From NCBI RefSeq assembly GCF_007301515.1, contig NZ_CP041666.1, forward strand, positions 3,038,001 to 3,102,000: a stretch of DNA of 64,000 nucleotides, in the 5' to 3' direction. Positions 14,733 through 23,348 of this stretch are shown here, one piece after another. Each line of letters begins with the position of its first letter. Position 1 is the stretch's first letter. This DNA comes from Radiobacillus deserti. Its GTDB lineage: Bacteria; Bacillota; Bacilli; Bacillales; Amphibacillaceae. The notes beneath the pieces were generated by a model that saw nothing but the letters and a program-made list of their open reading frames with translations, did not search any database and was not told the origin of the DNA. The position numbers and the translations under genes were made by a program.

Positions 14733-15965
14733 CTACAAGCTCCTTCTTAGTTTCCTTTTCTCATGCAGTAAATCAACTTGTAAAAATAAAAGGGCGTATA
14801 GGATGGTAAGGATCATATACGTAATCCCCACAAGGAAGCTTAAGGACCTTGGTTCGAAAACCTCCAGCAAAATTCCTACTATTCCCATGGAAATTCCTAA
14901 TGTAGTATTGGCTATCATGGTAGTCAAGCCGAAAAAAGTACCATGCATGGATTTCGGTATGATTTTCATCGTAATGGTGGTTAGGCAGATGTTACTTATT
15001 CCGCCTACAAACGTAATAAATAATACCGTTAACAGGGCTACTATAAACGATGGAGCAATACTTAATAGCAGGTGTCCAATCCCCTCAAATGCAATAAAAA
15101 CAACCGTAAGTGTCACTAACTTTTGCTTCAGTAGATTGGAAAGGAATGAACTTAAAACAAACCCTATTCCTAAAAAAGCATAAATAAACCCAACACCTAA
15201 ATCTCCCGTTTGAAAAACCTCTAATGCATATACACTCATTAACACATTATCAATACCGTTAGCCAATGGCATAGTCCATTCCACAAAAAGAATGACGATT
15301 AATGCAAAAGAGCCGATAATCAGCTTATGTGCAGATTTTTTATGAGTAGATGTTTTTGGCTGCTTAACGTTCACTTTAGCTTTGGTTGTTACCGGTATTG
15401 ATATTTTGGATAGGAGCAATGCAGCTATTAGAAAACTTATACCATCTAAAAGAAAAGGGATATGTAATCCAAATAAATAGGAAATAATTCCTCCAGAACT
15501 TGAACCGAAAACAAGGACAACGCCTACCATAATTTGTTCGATTGCATTCACATACAATAATCTATCCTGTTTCACCATTGCAGGTATCGATGCCATTCTG
15601 ATTGGGGCATATAAAGCCTCTCCTAACGCTAGACAAAATACGCTCATAAATATAATCCACAATTGCTCGGAATCATGCACGAAAATAGGAGCCAGAGCAA
15701 ATGGAGCTCGAATCACATCCATCGTAATTAATAATTTCTTCTTTGAAAATCGATCCGCAAGCATTCCACCCAAAGGTGCCATAACTAAAAATGGTATGAG
15801 GCGTATGGCAAAGTAAAGTCCAATTGCAGAGCCTGAGCCTGTTAGTTGATAGAGTAATGTAAGAGTTGCAACTTGTGCAAATCTATTTCCTATTCCACTT
15901 GCAGTACCGGCCCAAAACAACTTTTGATAGCTTTTCTCCTGCTTCCACGCTTTCCAGTTATTCAT
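14733..15965 (-). CDS. MFS exporter controlled by the adjacent ArsR-type repressor
   Basis: A 410-residue, roughly 12-helix MFS protein of the DHA3 group. Motif A is seen as GGMLADRFSKKKLLI (about residues 67-81). A central basic loop (TTKAKVNVKQPKTSTHKKSAH) divides the two halves. Substrate unknown; DHA3 members export macrolides, siderophores and similar compounds. Its promoter region carries CATCTAATTAGATTA (15990-16004), a copy of the perfect palindrome ahead of the ArsR-type gene upstream. That makes it the likely regulated target. Start ATG at 15965 follows GAATTTGGTGGTG. Confidence 0.8.
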   Translation of the reverse strand: MNNWKAWKQEKSYQKLFWAGTASGIGNRFAQVATLTLLYQLTGSGSAIGLYFAIRLIPFLVMAPLGGMLADRFSKKKLLITMDVIRAPFALAPIFVHDSEQLWIIFMSVFCLALGEALYAPIRMASIPAMVKQDRLLYVNAIEQIMVGVVLVFGSSSGGIISYLFGLHIPFLLDGISFLIAALLLSKISIPVTTKAKVNVKQPKTSTHKKSAHKLIIGSFALIVILFVEWTMPLANGIDNVLMSVYALEVFQTGDLGVGFIYAFLGIGFVLSSFLSNLLKQKLVTLTVVFIAFEGIGHLLLSIAPSFIVALLTVLFITFVGGISNICLTTITMKIIPKSMHGTFFGLTTMIANTTLGISMGIVGILLEVFEPRSLSFLVGITYMILTILYALLFLQVDLLHEKRKLRRSL

Positions 15966-15989
15966 TTAATCACCACCAAATTCGATAGT

Positions 15990-16004
15990 CATCTAATTAG
16001 ATTA
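15990..16004. promoter_or_regulatory. Operator copy ahead of the MFS gene
   Basis: CATCTAATTAGATTA contains the 12-base palindrome ATCTAATTAGAT. The same core occurs twice in the larger operator at 16663-16692, ahead of the repressor gene. Confidence 0.7.
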
Positions 16005-16015
16005 ACAAGAAAAAG

Positions 16016-16046
16016 CCTTGACTTATTTGATAACAAGAAGTCAAGG
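16016..16046 (-). terminator. Hairpin after the ArsR-DUF2087 gene
   Basis: CCTTGACTT, a 13-base loop, AAGTCAAGG: a perfect 9-bp stem followed on the minus strand by CTTTTTC. It separates the repressor gene from the MFS gene. Confidence 0.7.
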
Positions 16047-16073
16047 TCCTGACTGTACTAAAACAGGTTATAC

Positions 16074-16643
16074 TCAAATCAACCACATTTCCTTCGGATT
16101 CAACTCATACTCTCCATCTTGTCTATTCATGAAATGACACATGATGAACTCGCGTCGTATCGTTGCATAATCATCATGGAACTGTTTAATATATTCATTG
16201 ATTTCTTTTTCCTGATACGTACGGCCTATTTTTAAACCTTTCATAAGATGTTCTAGTACTACGAGCTTTTTCTTGCGTTGGGCAGGCAGATTTTTTAGTT
16301 TACCATTATCATCAAAGAAATTAGTAATGATGTTGTATTTCTCATCTTTTGACATATGAAATGCTTCCATGTCCTCACCTCTAATCTGTAAAATCGCAGT
16401 GGCCATCGATTGAAGTTTTTTCTCATTTAAATGAAAATAGATTGTATTCTTATCACGACGCTGAAAAATAACATCAATTTCTCGTAGCTTCGTAATGTGA
16501 TAAGAAATAGTAGGTGGTGTCAATCCTAATTTCCCAGCCAGAGCTTGCCCGTGTAAGGGTCCACCCTGTAATAAAGCGATAATTTTTATTCTTGTTTTAT
16601 CTCCAATTGTTTTATGAAAATTCACTATCCTATCTAGCTGCAT
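16074..16643 (-). CDS. ArsR-type repressor with DUF2087 domain
   Basis: About 189 residues. The N-terminal winged helix (IGDKTRIKIIALLQGGPLHG, QALAGKLGLTPPTISYHITK) is ArsR-like. The C-terminal part (NFFDDNGKLKNLPAQRKKKL, VVLEHLMKGLKIGRTYQEKE) is the DUF2087 domain, often fused to such regulators. No metal-binding ELCVCDL motif is present, so it probably senses an organic ligand or protein signal. The ATG at 16643 follows GGGGGTGCC. A 30-base perfect palindrome lies just upstream and a related one ahead of the MFS gene, implying autoregulation and control of export. Confidence 0.8.
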   Translation of the reverse strand: MQLDRIVNFHKTIGDKTRIKIIALLQGGPLHGQALAGKLGLTPPTISYHITKLREIDVIFQRRDKNTIYFHLNEKKLQSMATAILQIRGEDMEAFHMSKDEKYNIITNFFDDNGKLKNLPAQRKKKLVVLEHLMKGLKIGRTYQEKEINEYIKQFHDDYATIRREFIMCHFMNRQDGEYELNPKEMWLI

Positions 16644-16662
16644 GAAAGGCACCCCCAAAGGT

Positions 16663-16692
16663 CATCTAATTAGATTATAATCTAATTAGATG
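16663..16692. promoter_or_regulatory. 30-base perfect palindrome, repressor operator
   Basis: Two 15-base arms (CATCTAATTAGATTA and its complement) meet without a spacer. Each arm contains the palindromic core ATCTAATTAGAT. It lies 20 bases ahead of the start codon and probably overlaps the promoter. Confidence 0.8.
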
Positions 16693-16753
16693 GGTATCAC
16701 AATAGTGAAATGTATATTTGTATTCCCCATAGATTTAGAATAAAACAAGATAA

Positions 16754-17998
16754 TCAATTTGGCTGATCACTTTGTGTTTTAATTAGATAATTAAATAACG
16801 TTATACTCGCAGCACCCATTATTCCTATTAAAAAAGTTAAAACAAAAGGTGGTAACCAACTACTTATCATCATAAATATCCCTGCTGAACTAACCCCAAG
16901 AATGGCTGTAATTGAGTAGAATGCCATATATGTGCTACGAGCATGATCAGGAACCATGTTGGAGAGCATTGCTTGTGAAACCGGAATATACATAATTTCA
17001 CCCATCGAAGCAAAAAACATAGCTAAAACAAGTATGATTGGCGATTGGCTAATACTGATAATCGCATATCCAGCAAAGAACAAAAACAAACCTATTAATA
17101 ATACATGTCGATCCTTCCTTTTCCTAATAAAGCCTGTCAACAGCATTGTAAAGCAGACTACAAGAATCGTGTTCTCTGATTTCAATATACCTATAAGATT
17201 CACTCCATCGACTTCAAATGGTAGAAATGAAACAAATGGAATAGGAGCAGATATCACCTTTGCCAAACGTACACCGATGTAATTCGTTAACTGCTCTTCA
17301 ACTGAAATAAACAGAAGACTTGCAAAGGAAAAGATGACAAAAACCCTATGACTCATAATTTTTGTATAAGATTTTACTATTTGGAAGGATTCTCTTCCTA
17401 TTGGATTATTACTCTGTTGAACCGGTACGTAAGTTTCTTTAATAAATAGATACGTGATGAAGAACGAGAATAATGTCGTAACACCAACACCTAGAAACAA
17501 ATAAAAAGGATAGTCAAAGAATAAAAAGGCCCCTATCATACTACCAATAGCAAAACCAATATTGCGTATCCAATAGGAATAGGTGTAAATAGACTTTCTT
17601 TCTTCTGGAGTACTCCTATCAATAATTAAAGCTTGATAAACAGGAGTTCCTGCGCCGTTACTAAACAGAATCAAAATAAAGAACACAAATGTGACATAAG
17701 GAAACACTCCCCAGATGGAGTTCGTAAAGGCGACACCGATATACCCAACAAAGATAATTAACTCAGAAATTAGAATAATCTTCTTCCTGCCAATTTTGTC
17801 AGAGACATAGCCACCTAGCACCAAACCCAATACATTAGCGCTCATGACGATTAAAAATAAAATACCTGTGATGAAATTTCCAACTTGTTTCGAAAAATAT
17901 ATGATTGAATAAGGGAGTACAGCCGCTGTGGATGTTGAAGTAATAAACATCAGCATTAAGCGAAGTTGAATGGTTTTATCAAAGGACTTAAATATCAT
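16754..17998 (-). CDS. MFS exporter paired with the TetR-type regulator
   Basis: A 414-residue, 12-helix MFS protein. Motif A reads LGGYVSDKIGRKKIIL (about residues 61-76), near the D-x-x-G-R-K/R consensus. GTPVYQALIIDRSTPEERKS is the family's loop after TM4. It resembles DHA1/MdtG-like multidrug transporters; the substrate is unknown. Start ATG at 17998 follows GGAGGGGTGAAAA. A perfect 26-base palindrome fills the gap to the TetR gene upstream, which reads in the same direction, so it is probably repressed by that protein. Confidence 0.8.
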   Translation of the reverse strand: MIFKSFDKTIQLRLMLMFITSTSTAAVLPYSIIYFSKQVGNFITGILFLIVMSANVLGLVLGGYVSDKIGRKKIILISELIIFVGYIGVAFTNSIWGVFPYVTFVFFILILFSNGAGTPVYQALIIDRSTPEERKSIYTYSYWIRNIGFAIGSMIGAFLFFDYPFYLFLGVGVTTLFSFFITYLFIKETYVPVQQSNNPIGRESFQIVKSYTKIMSHRVFVIFSFASLLFISVEEQLTNYIGVRLAKVISAPIPFVSFLPFEVDGVNLIGILKSENTILVVCFTMLLTGFIRKRKDRHVLLIGLFLFFAGYAIISISQSPIILVLAMFFASMGEIMYIPVSQAMLSNMVPDHARSTYMAFYSITAILGVSSAGIFMMISSWLPPFVLTFLIGIMGAASITLFNYLIKTQSDQPN

Positions 17999-18012
17999 TT
18001 TTCACCCCTCCA

Positions 18013-18038
18013 TTAACGATTGATTAATCAATCGTTAA
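18013..18038. promoter_or_regulatory. 26-base perfect palindrome, TetR-type operator
   Basis: TTAACGATTGATT joined to its exact complement AATCAATCGTTAA. It lies 15 bases ahead of the exporter start and overlaps its expected promoter. A degenerate relative lies ahead of the regulator gene at 18680. Confidence 0.8.
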
Positions 18039-18055
18039 TAGTGTAAAAAGAAAAC

Positions 18056-18658
18056 CTATTTATAAATAGGTCCAAATAAATTCAATATCGATGAAATATA
18101 ACTATCCCAAATTTCATCTAGCCTTGTATCTGTCGTATTTAAACGGACCCCGATTAATAGGCTCGTATATAAGGCGGCTACTGTAAATGGCTCTTGTTCA
18201 ATGAACACTCCTTTGCTCTGTCCATTCTTTACAAGCTGACTAACTTTATCCAGTAGTTTATTATGAAATTGATCCAGTTCACTAAATATTTCAGGAAACT
18301 TATTGTGTTGCCCAATCACTTGAACAACAAGTGTTAAATAGGTATTCATTCCGGCAAAAAGATGAATGTGTGTGTTGATCATTTTTTCTATTTCTTTCAT
18401 TGGATCATCCGCGTCTGCATTAAAGTCAAATAATACTTCGGCATATTTATCCAGCGGCTCTAACACGACTGTACGAAAAAGTTCCTCTTTCTCCTTAAAA
18501 TAAGTAAAAACACTGCCATAACTAATGTTAGCCGCTTCGGAAACCTTTTTAATCGTTGTCCCCTCATACCCTTCCGTAGCAAAAAGAGTTGTCGCTACCT
18601 CGAGAATCGTTTCCCTTCTTTTCTTCATATTTAATTTTTGTTCTTCTGATAAAGGCAT
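18056..18658 (-). CDS. TetR/AcrR family regulator
   Basis: About 200 residues. The N-terminal helix-turn-helix is typical: RRETILEVATTLFATEGYEG, TTIKKVSEAANISYGSVFTY, FKEKEELF. The C-terminal ligand-binding domain is helical. The start is the ATG at 18658 behind GTAGGTGAGC; the longer frame to 18697 lacks a site. A palindrome at 18013-18038 and a weaker one upstream of this gene indicate repression of the exporter and of itself, relieved by a pump substrate. Confidence 0.85.
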   Translation of the reverse strand: MPLSEEQKLNMKKRRETILEVATTLFATEGYEGTTIKKVSEAANISYGSVFTYFKEKEELFRTVVLEPLDKYAEVLFDFNADADDPMKEIEKMINTHIHLFAGMNTYLTLVVQVIGQHNKFPEIFSELDQFHNKLLDKVSQLVKNGQSKGVFIEQEPFTVAALYTSLLIGVRLNTTDTRLDEIWDSYISSILNLFGPIYK

Positions 18659-18679
18659 ATGCTCACCTACTATACGTAC

Positions 18680-18702
18680 GACTGATTGATTAATCATTTG
18701 TA
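18680..18702. promoter_or_regulatory. Imperfect operator ahead of the TetR gene
   Basis: GACTGATTGATTAATCATTT shares the ATTGATTAATCA core with the perfect palindrome at 18013-18038. The likely use is autoregulation. Confidence 0.55.
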
Positions 18703-18783
18703 AGTATAGCGAAGATTAATTTTCTTGTAAAGAACGGGACACCCATTACTATGGAACAAAATCGCTAACGCGACTAAATTACG

Positions 18784-18816
18784 TCCCAAGTAATAACTAA
18801 TTACTTGGGATTTTTT
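18784..18816 (+). terminator. Strong hairpin overlapping the end of the zinc-ribbon gene
   Basis: TCCCAAGTAAT, AACTA, ATTACTTGGGA, then TTTTTT on the plus strand: a perfect 11-bp stem. The stop codon of the minus-strand gene at 18801 lies inside it. The T run faces plus-strand transcription, so it may protect against read-through or mark the end of the mobile unit. Confidence 0.6.
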
Positions 18817-19052
18817 CTCGCTTCAATCATAGTGCCATTACAGTGAGGACAATGTAATTCGACTTCCTCACTATTATTTTTGTCTACACTAAATTCACCG
18901 ATGATGTACTCTGGTACTTCATCAGTTCCCTTACAATCTAGACACTTAAATATAACAATTTTTATCTCTTCATTTAATCCAAATGGATCCTCTTCGTCCA
19001 ACCAATCATCAAATTCTTCTGATAGACTATCCTGCCTTTTTTGGTTTGCCAA
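18801..19052 (-). CDS. Small acidic zinc-ribbon protein coupled to the transposase
   Basis: An 83-residue protein. The acidic N-terminus (SEEFDDWLDEEDPFGLNEE) precedes two CxxC knuckles (C-L-D-C, and C-P-H-C about 31 residues later), a probable zinc ribbon. The TTG start at 19052 lies inside the 3' end of the IS91-type transposase frame (26-base overlap), with AGGAGGACATACGG upstream, so translation is probably coupled. The function is unknown; an accessory role in the element is only inferred from the overlap. Confidence 0.55.
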   Translation of the reverse strand: MANQKRQDSLSEEFDDWLDEEDPFGLNEEIKIVIFKCLDCKGTDEVPEYIIGEFSVDKNNSEEVELHCPHCNGTMIEARKNPK

Positions 19053-20260
19053 TTCCGTATGTCCTCCTTCTTTCCATCTCTATATCCTCCATATAGTGAT
19101 ACAGCCAACCGTAATCAGAGTTCCATATTCCTACAAGCTCCATCTTTCGATGGCAATAAGGGCATTCAAATGGATCCTTTTCAAAGGATTCAATCATTCG
19201 TTGTCGATACGTTTTCTTTTTAGTTTTTTTCTCTAAAAGCAACTCTATCTGTTTCGTTCTTATAAATGCATGCAAACTCAATATTTGTTGTGCCTTATGA
19301 TGAGACCTTCTACTATACAATCCAAACCTTCCTACCATACGAAAATGTTTTGGTGGTACGTGTTGAAGTATTTCAAATAGGAATCTATACACAGGAATTC
19401 TCTTGTCCACTCGTTTACCCGTTTTATGATCTTCATACCAGTAATGAACACTCTTACCGTCGTAATCTTCTATTCGATATTCTGCGATAGCTGGACGAGC
19501 CATGTATCTTCCAATATATTTAGCCACTGCTTTAGCGTTTGTCATTTTTTTCTCAGCATTCACATAAAAACCATGGGGGTATCTTTTATATACCTCATTT
19601 ATAAGGTTAATTACTTTTTGTTTATTAGGAAACCACTCTTTCAATAAATCTAATACTACTTTCTGCCATGATTTTCTCAAATACTCATATGGAATATATC
19701 CGTTGTTCACCCACTCATTATTGTTATCTAATGCACCTTCAGTAACTAATGCATGTATATGTGGGTTAAACTTTAAATCTCTACCAAATGTATGTATTAC
19801 TGTAATGATTCCTGAACGGAATCCTCGCTTTTTACTTTTCCGATAATTATGGAATTGAAAAACTTCAGAAACTTGTTTACTCAATTCATTAAATTTTTTA
19901 CGATCGTCATAAAATACTTTTCTTATCTCTTGAGGAATGGTGAATACCATATGGCGATGAGTTACATTGAAGATCATTTCCTGTTGTTTATCTGACCAAT
20001 CATCAATGTACTTTTTTCCGCATCGATGACAAAGCCTACTTTCAAGTGAAACAAACAAATTTAGGCATAGGTTTCCCTTCACATCCTAGACATTCATATC
20101 GAGCATACCCTAAATCAGCAGTACCACATCTAATCGTTTTTTCTACTGTTTCTTTAATATGACTACCATAAGATTCGGGAAAATGAGTAGAATGTAATTC
20201 CCAAAAACCTGCAAAGTGATCTTTTAATATTTGTTTAATAACTCCAGAACCTTTACTCAT
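19027..20260 (-). pseudogene. IS91-family transposase, frameshifted near the N-terminus
   Basis: The N-terminal piece (from the ATG at 20260, good CGAGGAGAAAAAG site) reads SGVIKQILKDHFAGFWELHS, typical of IS91/IS801 proteins, and stops at 20042 after CFT. The second piece, in another frame, continues with SRLCHRCGKKYIDDW (zinc-binding start), HRHMVFTIPQE, FNPHIHALVTEGAL (the HxH metal site of the HUH nuclease) and AKAVAKYIGRYMARPAIAEY (with the catalytic Tyr). A shift of one or two bases at about 20040 joins them into a protein of about 410 residues. Rolling-circle transposition is the family role. Whether the shift inactivates it or is a sequencing error is open. Confidence 0.75.
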
Positions 20261-20347
20261 CTTTTTCTCCTCGTAAATGATAAGTAGATTTTAGCATAAA
20301 GTTATCCACAACTACCGACTTTTATAATTTCCTAGACAAATAAAAAA

Positions 20348-20372
20348 GCGACTGCTTTTATTTCGCAATCGC
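20348..20372 (-). terminator. Hairpin between IS remnants
   Basis: GCGACTGC, a 9-base loop, GCAATCGC (one mismatch). On the minus strand it is followed by TTTTTTA, so it can terminate leftward transcription. The arms resemble the CGACTG/CAATCG hairpin of the junction repeat at 9354. Confidence 0.55.
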
Positions 20373-20448
20373 CTCCATGTTTATTAGTTAGAAAAGACCT
20401 CTATATGTGTGCTGAATCCTAAAAGTACGGTTTGGTCAAGGGGGACCC

Positions 20449-20928
20449 CTATTTCCTCATCAGCGGTTTCCCTTCTGCAGTATCTCCTTTATATTCATCC
20501 ATAGCTATTACTGGAGGTAATGTGTCGACTTCTTTTAGACTAGTAGCTGCCAATTGATCAAATCTACGTATAGCTGTTGTTTGAGAAGTTCTGAACTGTC
20601 CCGCAGTATCTTTAAAGTTTTTCCCTTGAATAACACGAAGCCCTGGGCTTGATTCCATTCTATTTAATGTTTTTGATATCGCTCTACAGCTTGATACTTC
20701 TCAGGAAATCTCTTTCCACAAGTGCACATATATCTTCGCTTTCGATACGTTCTTTCAAAGATTTTTAAGTATTGTAGTTTTATGGGTACGGCTTGTATTC
20801 TCCCCACAAGCAGGACAACGGCGCTTCTTAACTGGTAGCCTTACGTGTAAGCAATATTTCCCCTCTAGCTCTTCCATCTTAGTGACTATAACACTTTCTA
20901 ACCCAGGTAATTTCATGCTAAACTGCAT
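20449..20928 (-). pseudogene. ISL3-family transposase remnant (5' part)
   Basis: From the ATG at 20926-20928 the frame reads MQFSMKLPGLESVIVTKMEE then RRCPACGENTSRTHK, the N-terminal zinc domain of ISL3 transposases. A stop interrupts it near 20765; the next frame gives TYRKRRYMCTCGKRFPEKYQ. The last piece includes FRTSQTTAIRRFDQLAATS and PPVIAMDEYKGDT, the first catalytic Asp region. Everything beyond that is missing. At least two frame breaks, so it is inactive. The sequence at 20945-21050 (TTTGTTTCTCG..CCCCAACA..ATAGAGCC) is probably the element's end; the same sequence follows the second ISL3 remnant at 48540. Confidence 0.75.
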
Positions 20929-21073
20929 ATACACGCACCTCCTATACCTTTGATTTGTTTCTCGTCAATTCGGATATAGAAGCTTGCGTGTTTTATTATG
21001 CTTATTTTTTATACCCCAACATATATAATAGAGCCGTTTTTTATTAAATGTTACATTCTGGAATAATAGAATA

Positions 21074-21109
21074 AAAAACGAAATGTCTCTACTACGACAT
21101 TTCGTTTTT
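21074..21109. terminator. Bidirectional rho-independent terminator
   Basis: AAAAACGAAATGTC, TCTACTAC, GACATTTCGTTTTT: a 14-bp perfect stem with A and T runs on both sides. It ends the operon of the secreted protein and the 57-residue membrane protein. Confidence 0.85.
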
Positions 21110-21114
21110 CAATA

Positions 21115-21288
21115 TTACCTGTTTTCTTCGTTACCATTTCTATCCCACTTTAAAATGAAACTTGCGCACATTGCTGAAATAATAAGCAATAAAGATTGGA
21201 GTACACTTGGTTTAAAATTCCAAAATATAAAAGCTAAAGAAACTCCCAAAAAGCAAATAGCAATTATTAATCGTTTTTTAAAACTCAT
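21115..21288 (-). CDS. 57-residue membrane protein downstream of the secreted protein
   Basis: Two hydrophobic helices (LIIAICFLGVSLAFIFW and VLQSLLLIISAMCASFIL) with basic termini. The ATG at 21288 has AAGGAGTTACTTTAA before it and lies 13 bases past the stop of the secreted-protein gene, with the shared terminator right after. No family recognised. The gene pairing and size resemble immunity proteins next to bacteriocin-like exports, but this is inference only. Confidence 0.65.
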   Translation of the reverse strand: MSFKKRLIIAICFLGVSLAFIFWNFKPSVLQSLLLIISAMCASFILKWDRNGNEENR

Positions 21289-21301
21289 TTAAAGTAACTC
21301 C

Positions 21302-21997
21302 TTACTGATATTCAAATCCCCAAATATAAGTATTCCAGGAAATATTGAATTTGATTGCTCTTGCATTTTCACTAACAAATAAGCCTACAATAAAACCTTG
21401 TGCTGCAATAAGTAGAGCATGTCCCAATCCAGGAATTAACCAACCTAAAATAGCGGTTCCTCCAGTTATGCCTCCATTTATTATATTTGCGACAGTTGTT
21501 TTACTTAACCAGATCTCTGCTCCCCACCAGTGCCAATCTACTTTATTTATGCCGTTATTATGTGAGAACAGTTGAATGCCATCATTTCCCACATTCAAAT
21601 CATACTCATAACCCGATTTTTCTACCTTTGCCTTAAGTTCTCTGTCAGTCATTTTAAATTGTAAGGTATCATTATCTTTTTTTTCTACTTTTTCATATGA
21701 CTTTATCATCTTATTAACTTCATGCAATTGCTTTTTAACCAAGTGAAGATTTTCTTTTGTAATCTGTTCTTTTAGTTTTTTATAATTTGTTATTTTAAAA
21801 TTATTATTTTTAATGCTTATGTATTTATCTGCGATGCTTATAATTTCTTTATCTAGTTTTATATTTTGTTTAGAAATGACTTTTCCCGATACTGTTGGCT
21901 GCTTTACTTTTGTCCCTACTTCTGCCTGTGACACAGATGGTAGTATTGTTGAGATTGCTAAAATAATTGTTAAAGTTAACACAAAAATCTTTTTCAA
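21302..21997 (-). CDS. Secreted protein with glycine-rich hydrophobic C-terminal half
   Basis: 231 residues. A clear signal peptide (MKKIFVLTLTIILAISTILP, cleavage after SVSQA) is followed by a charged helical pro-like region (residues 30-125) and a WHWWGAEIWLSK segment. Then comes a hydrophobic Gly-rich stretch (IINGGITGGTAILGWLIPGL) with a second one after it (IAAQGFIVGLFV). That composition recalls membrane-active secreted peptides or their precursors. No known family is recognised. The start at 21997 has AGGAGGAGATTATTT upstream. It forms an operon with the 57-residue membrane protein and shares its terminator. Confidence 0.6.
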   Translation of the reverse strand: MKKIFVLTLTIILAISTILPSVSQAEVGTKVKQPTVSGKVISKQNIKLDKEIISIADKYISIKNNNFKITNYKKLKEQITKENLHLVKKQLHEVNKMIKSYEKVEKKDNDTLQFKMTDRELKAKVEKSGYEYDLNVGNDGIQLFSHNNGINKVDWHWWGAEIWLSKTTVANIINGGITGGTAILGWLIPGLGHALLIAAQGFIVGLFVSENARAIKFNISWNTYIWGFEYQ

Positions 21998-22029
21998 AAT
22001 AATCTCCTCCTAATATAGTTTACTAATGT

Positions 22030-22570
22030 TTTATTCTTTGATACTCATTCATTTATTCTTCTAAAAAGGAAGAATAATAATTCTCGTCTATACCCCCCAT
22101 GCAAAAATTCTGAAGGAGATCTTGGGTTGTATATGTCTATATTAATTTTAACAAAAAATGGATATAATTTTATTGGGAATTGTGTGCCTTTCGGTCCCCA
22201 TTTATCGATAATTTGGTGAGTAACTTTCCTGAATATAAGAAAGTTTATTGTAAGTTAAGAAATTATCAAAATTAATCATATATAGTAAAACAACAGAGGA
22301 CAGGAGAACATTCCTTAAATGATTCTCTAAAAAGCACAGTAGACGATTCCGCATGAAACATCATTGGAATACAATTTGCTTGATTTATGTATTCGTGTAT
22401 ATTCTGTAGGTACAGCGATTTTCTATAAAGATTTTTAGAGTAAGTGTAGAATACTTTGTACAGGAATACATAAATACAGCTTTACAGTTTTACAGAATGA
22501 TAGAAAACGAGGTGTTTTAATAGCTGTTACAATCGCTTTCGGAAATCGAAAAGGGGGTATATTAAGGAAA
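22030..22570. other. Long intergenic region, no gene seen
   Basis: AT-rich DNA with several short inverted patches but no open frame carrying a start signal on either strand. It may contain the promoter of the secreted-protein operon near its left end. Confidence 0.4.
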
Positions 22571-22578
22571 TCGACCAC

Positions 22579-22707
22579 TTATACAACCAATGCTTCTTGC
22601 ACTTGGTCTTCTGCTTTTTGCCAATCTTTTATGTAGGAATAGGCAAGTCTAACAAGACGGTTGGTATAATCATCTATCCATACTTCTAGAACTTCCTTCT
22701 TATTCAA
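22579..22707 (-). pseudogene. Truncated ECF sigma factor (region 2 only)
   Basis: 42 residues from a TTG at 22707 behind a strong AGGAGGGGG. VWIDDYTNRLVRLAYSYIKD followed by KAEDQVQEAL matches the start of sigma-70 region 2 of ECF sigma factors. The frame then stops, so regions 2.3-4 are missing. It is probably a relic of a sigma/anti-sigma pair; no anti-sigma gene remains nearby. Confidence 0.6.
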
Positions 22708-22886
22708 GAATCCCCCTCCTTATCATTTTGTTGTTTTTTGTCTCTCGAAAGTAAGATGTATTTCAATTAGGAAAGGTTCCATTTTTTTATAGGAAAATAA
22801 AAAATGGTTGTCATTCATTTCATAACGGGTTCCTTCATCTATCGCAAAAATACAGGCTTAATAGGCATTAATTTGAAAAAACATAA

Positions 22887-22915
22887 AATGGCTCAGTATC
22901 GTGAACTGAGCCATT
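22887..22915 (-). terminator. Terminator after the 22978 gene
   Basis: AATGGCTCAGT, a 7-base loop, ACTGAGCCATT: an 11-bp stem followed on the minus strand by TTATGTTTTTTC. Confidence 0.75.
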
Positions 22916-22977
22916 GTTTAGCTTGTTGAAGTAATCTGCATTATTAACATAATAAAGATCATTCTAAAAGCCTACTA

Positions 22978-23286
22978 TCAATAATAATATCCATTCGATG
23001 TTTGCTCAAATACCTTCCAATGTCCGTTCATAACCGAAGAGTGGTAGTTCATCACTATAAAATTTCTTATTTCTCCATCGTCTTCTTTCGTCTGGATTAA
23101 ATACGTATCCGAACCAAAGTAGTCTGTCTCCATTACTTCAAGTCCCTGGAAGGTATTATCCTCTGAAATTAATTGCTTGAGAGCCGTGTCTTCATTAAAT
23201 TCTTTCCACATGTTATAGGGTCCAAAAATAGATAGTATGAGGAAAAATAACAAACACACACCTAACCATAGTAGTTTCTTTTTCAT
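22978..23286 (-). CDS. Membrane-anchored small protein, unknown function
   Basis: 102 residues with an N-terminal hydrophobic helix after MKKK (LLWLGVCLLFFLILSIFG) and a polar extracellular part (ETDYFGSDTYLIQTKEDDGE). No lipobox. No recognised family. Start at 23286 follows AAGGGGGACAATATG. It has its own terminator. Confidence 0.65.
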   Translation of the reverse strand: MKKKLLWLGVCLLFFLILSIFGPYNMWKEFNEDTALKQLISEDNTFQGLEVMETDYFGSDTYLIQTKEDDGEIRNFIVMNYHSSVMNGHWKVFEQTSNGYYY

Positions 23287-23348
23287 ATTGTCCCCCTTAG
23301 CGTTACATCGAAAAATAACCCGAGCCGTATTTTGAATAAAAGTAAGCT

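Noticed and set aside
20348..20372. Calling the GCGACTGC hairpin a member of the cassette junction family
   Set aside because: The stem resembles the one at 9354, but the boxes on both sides are weak and a simple terminator explains it.
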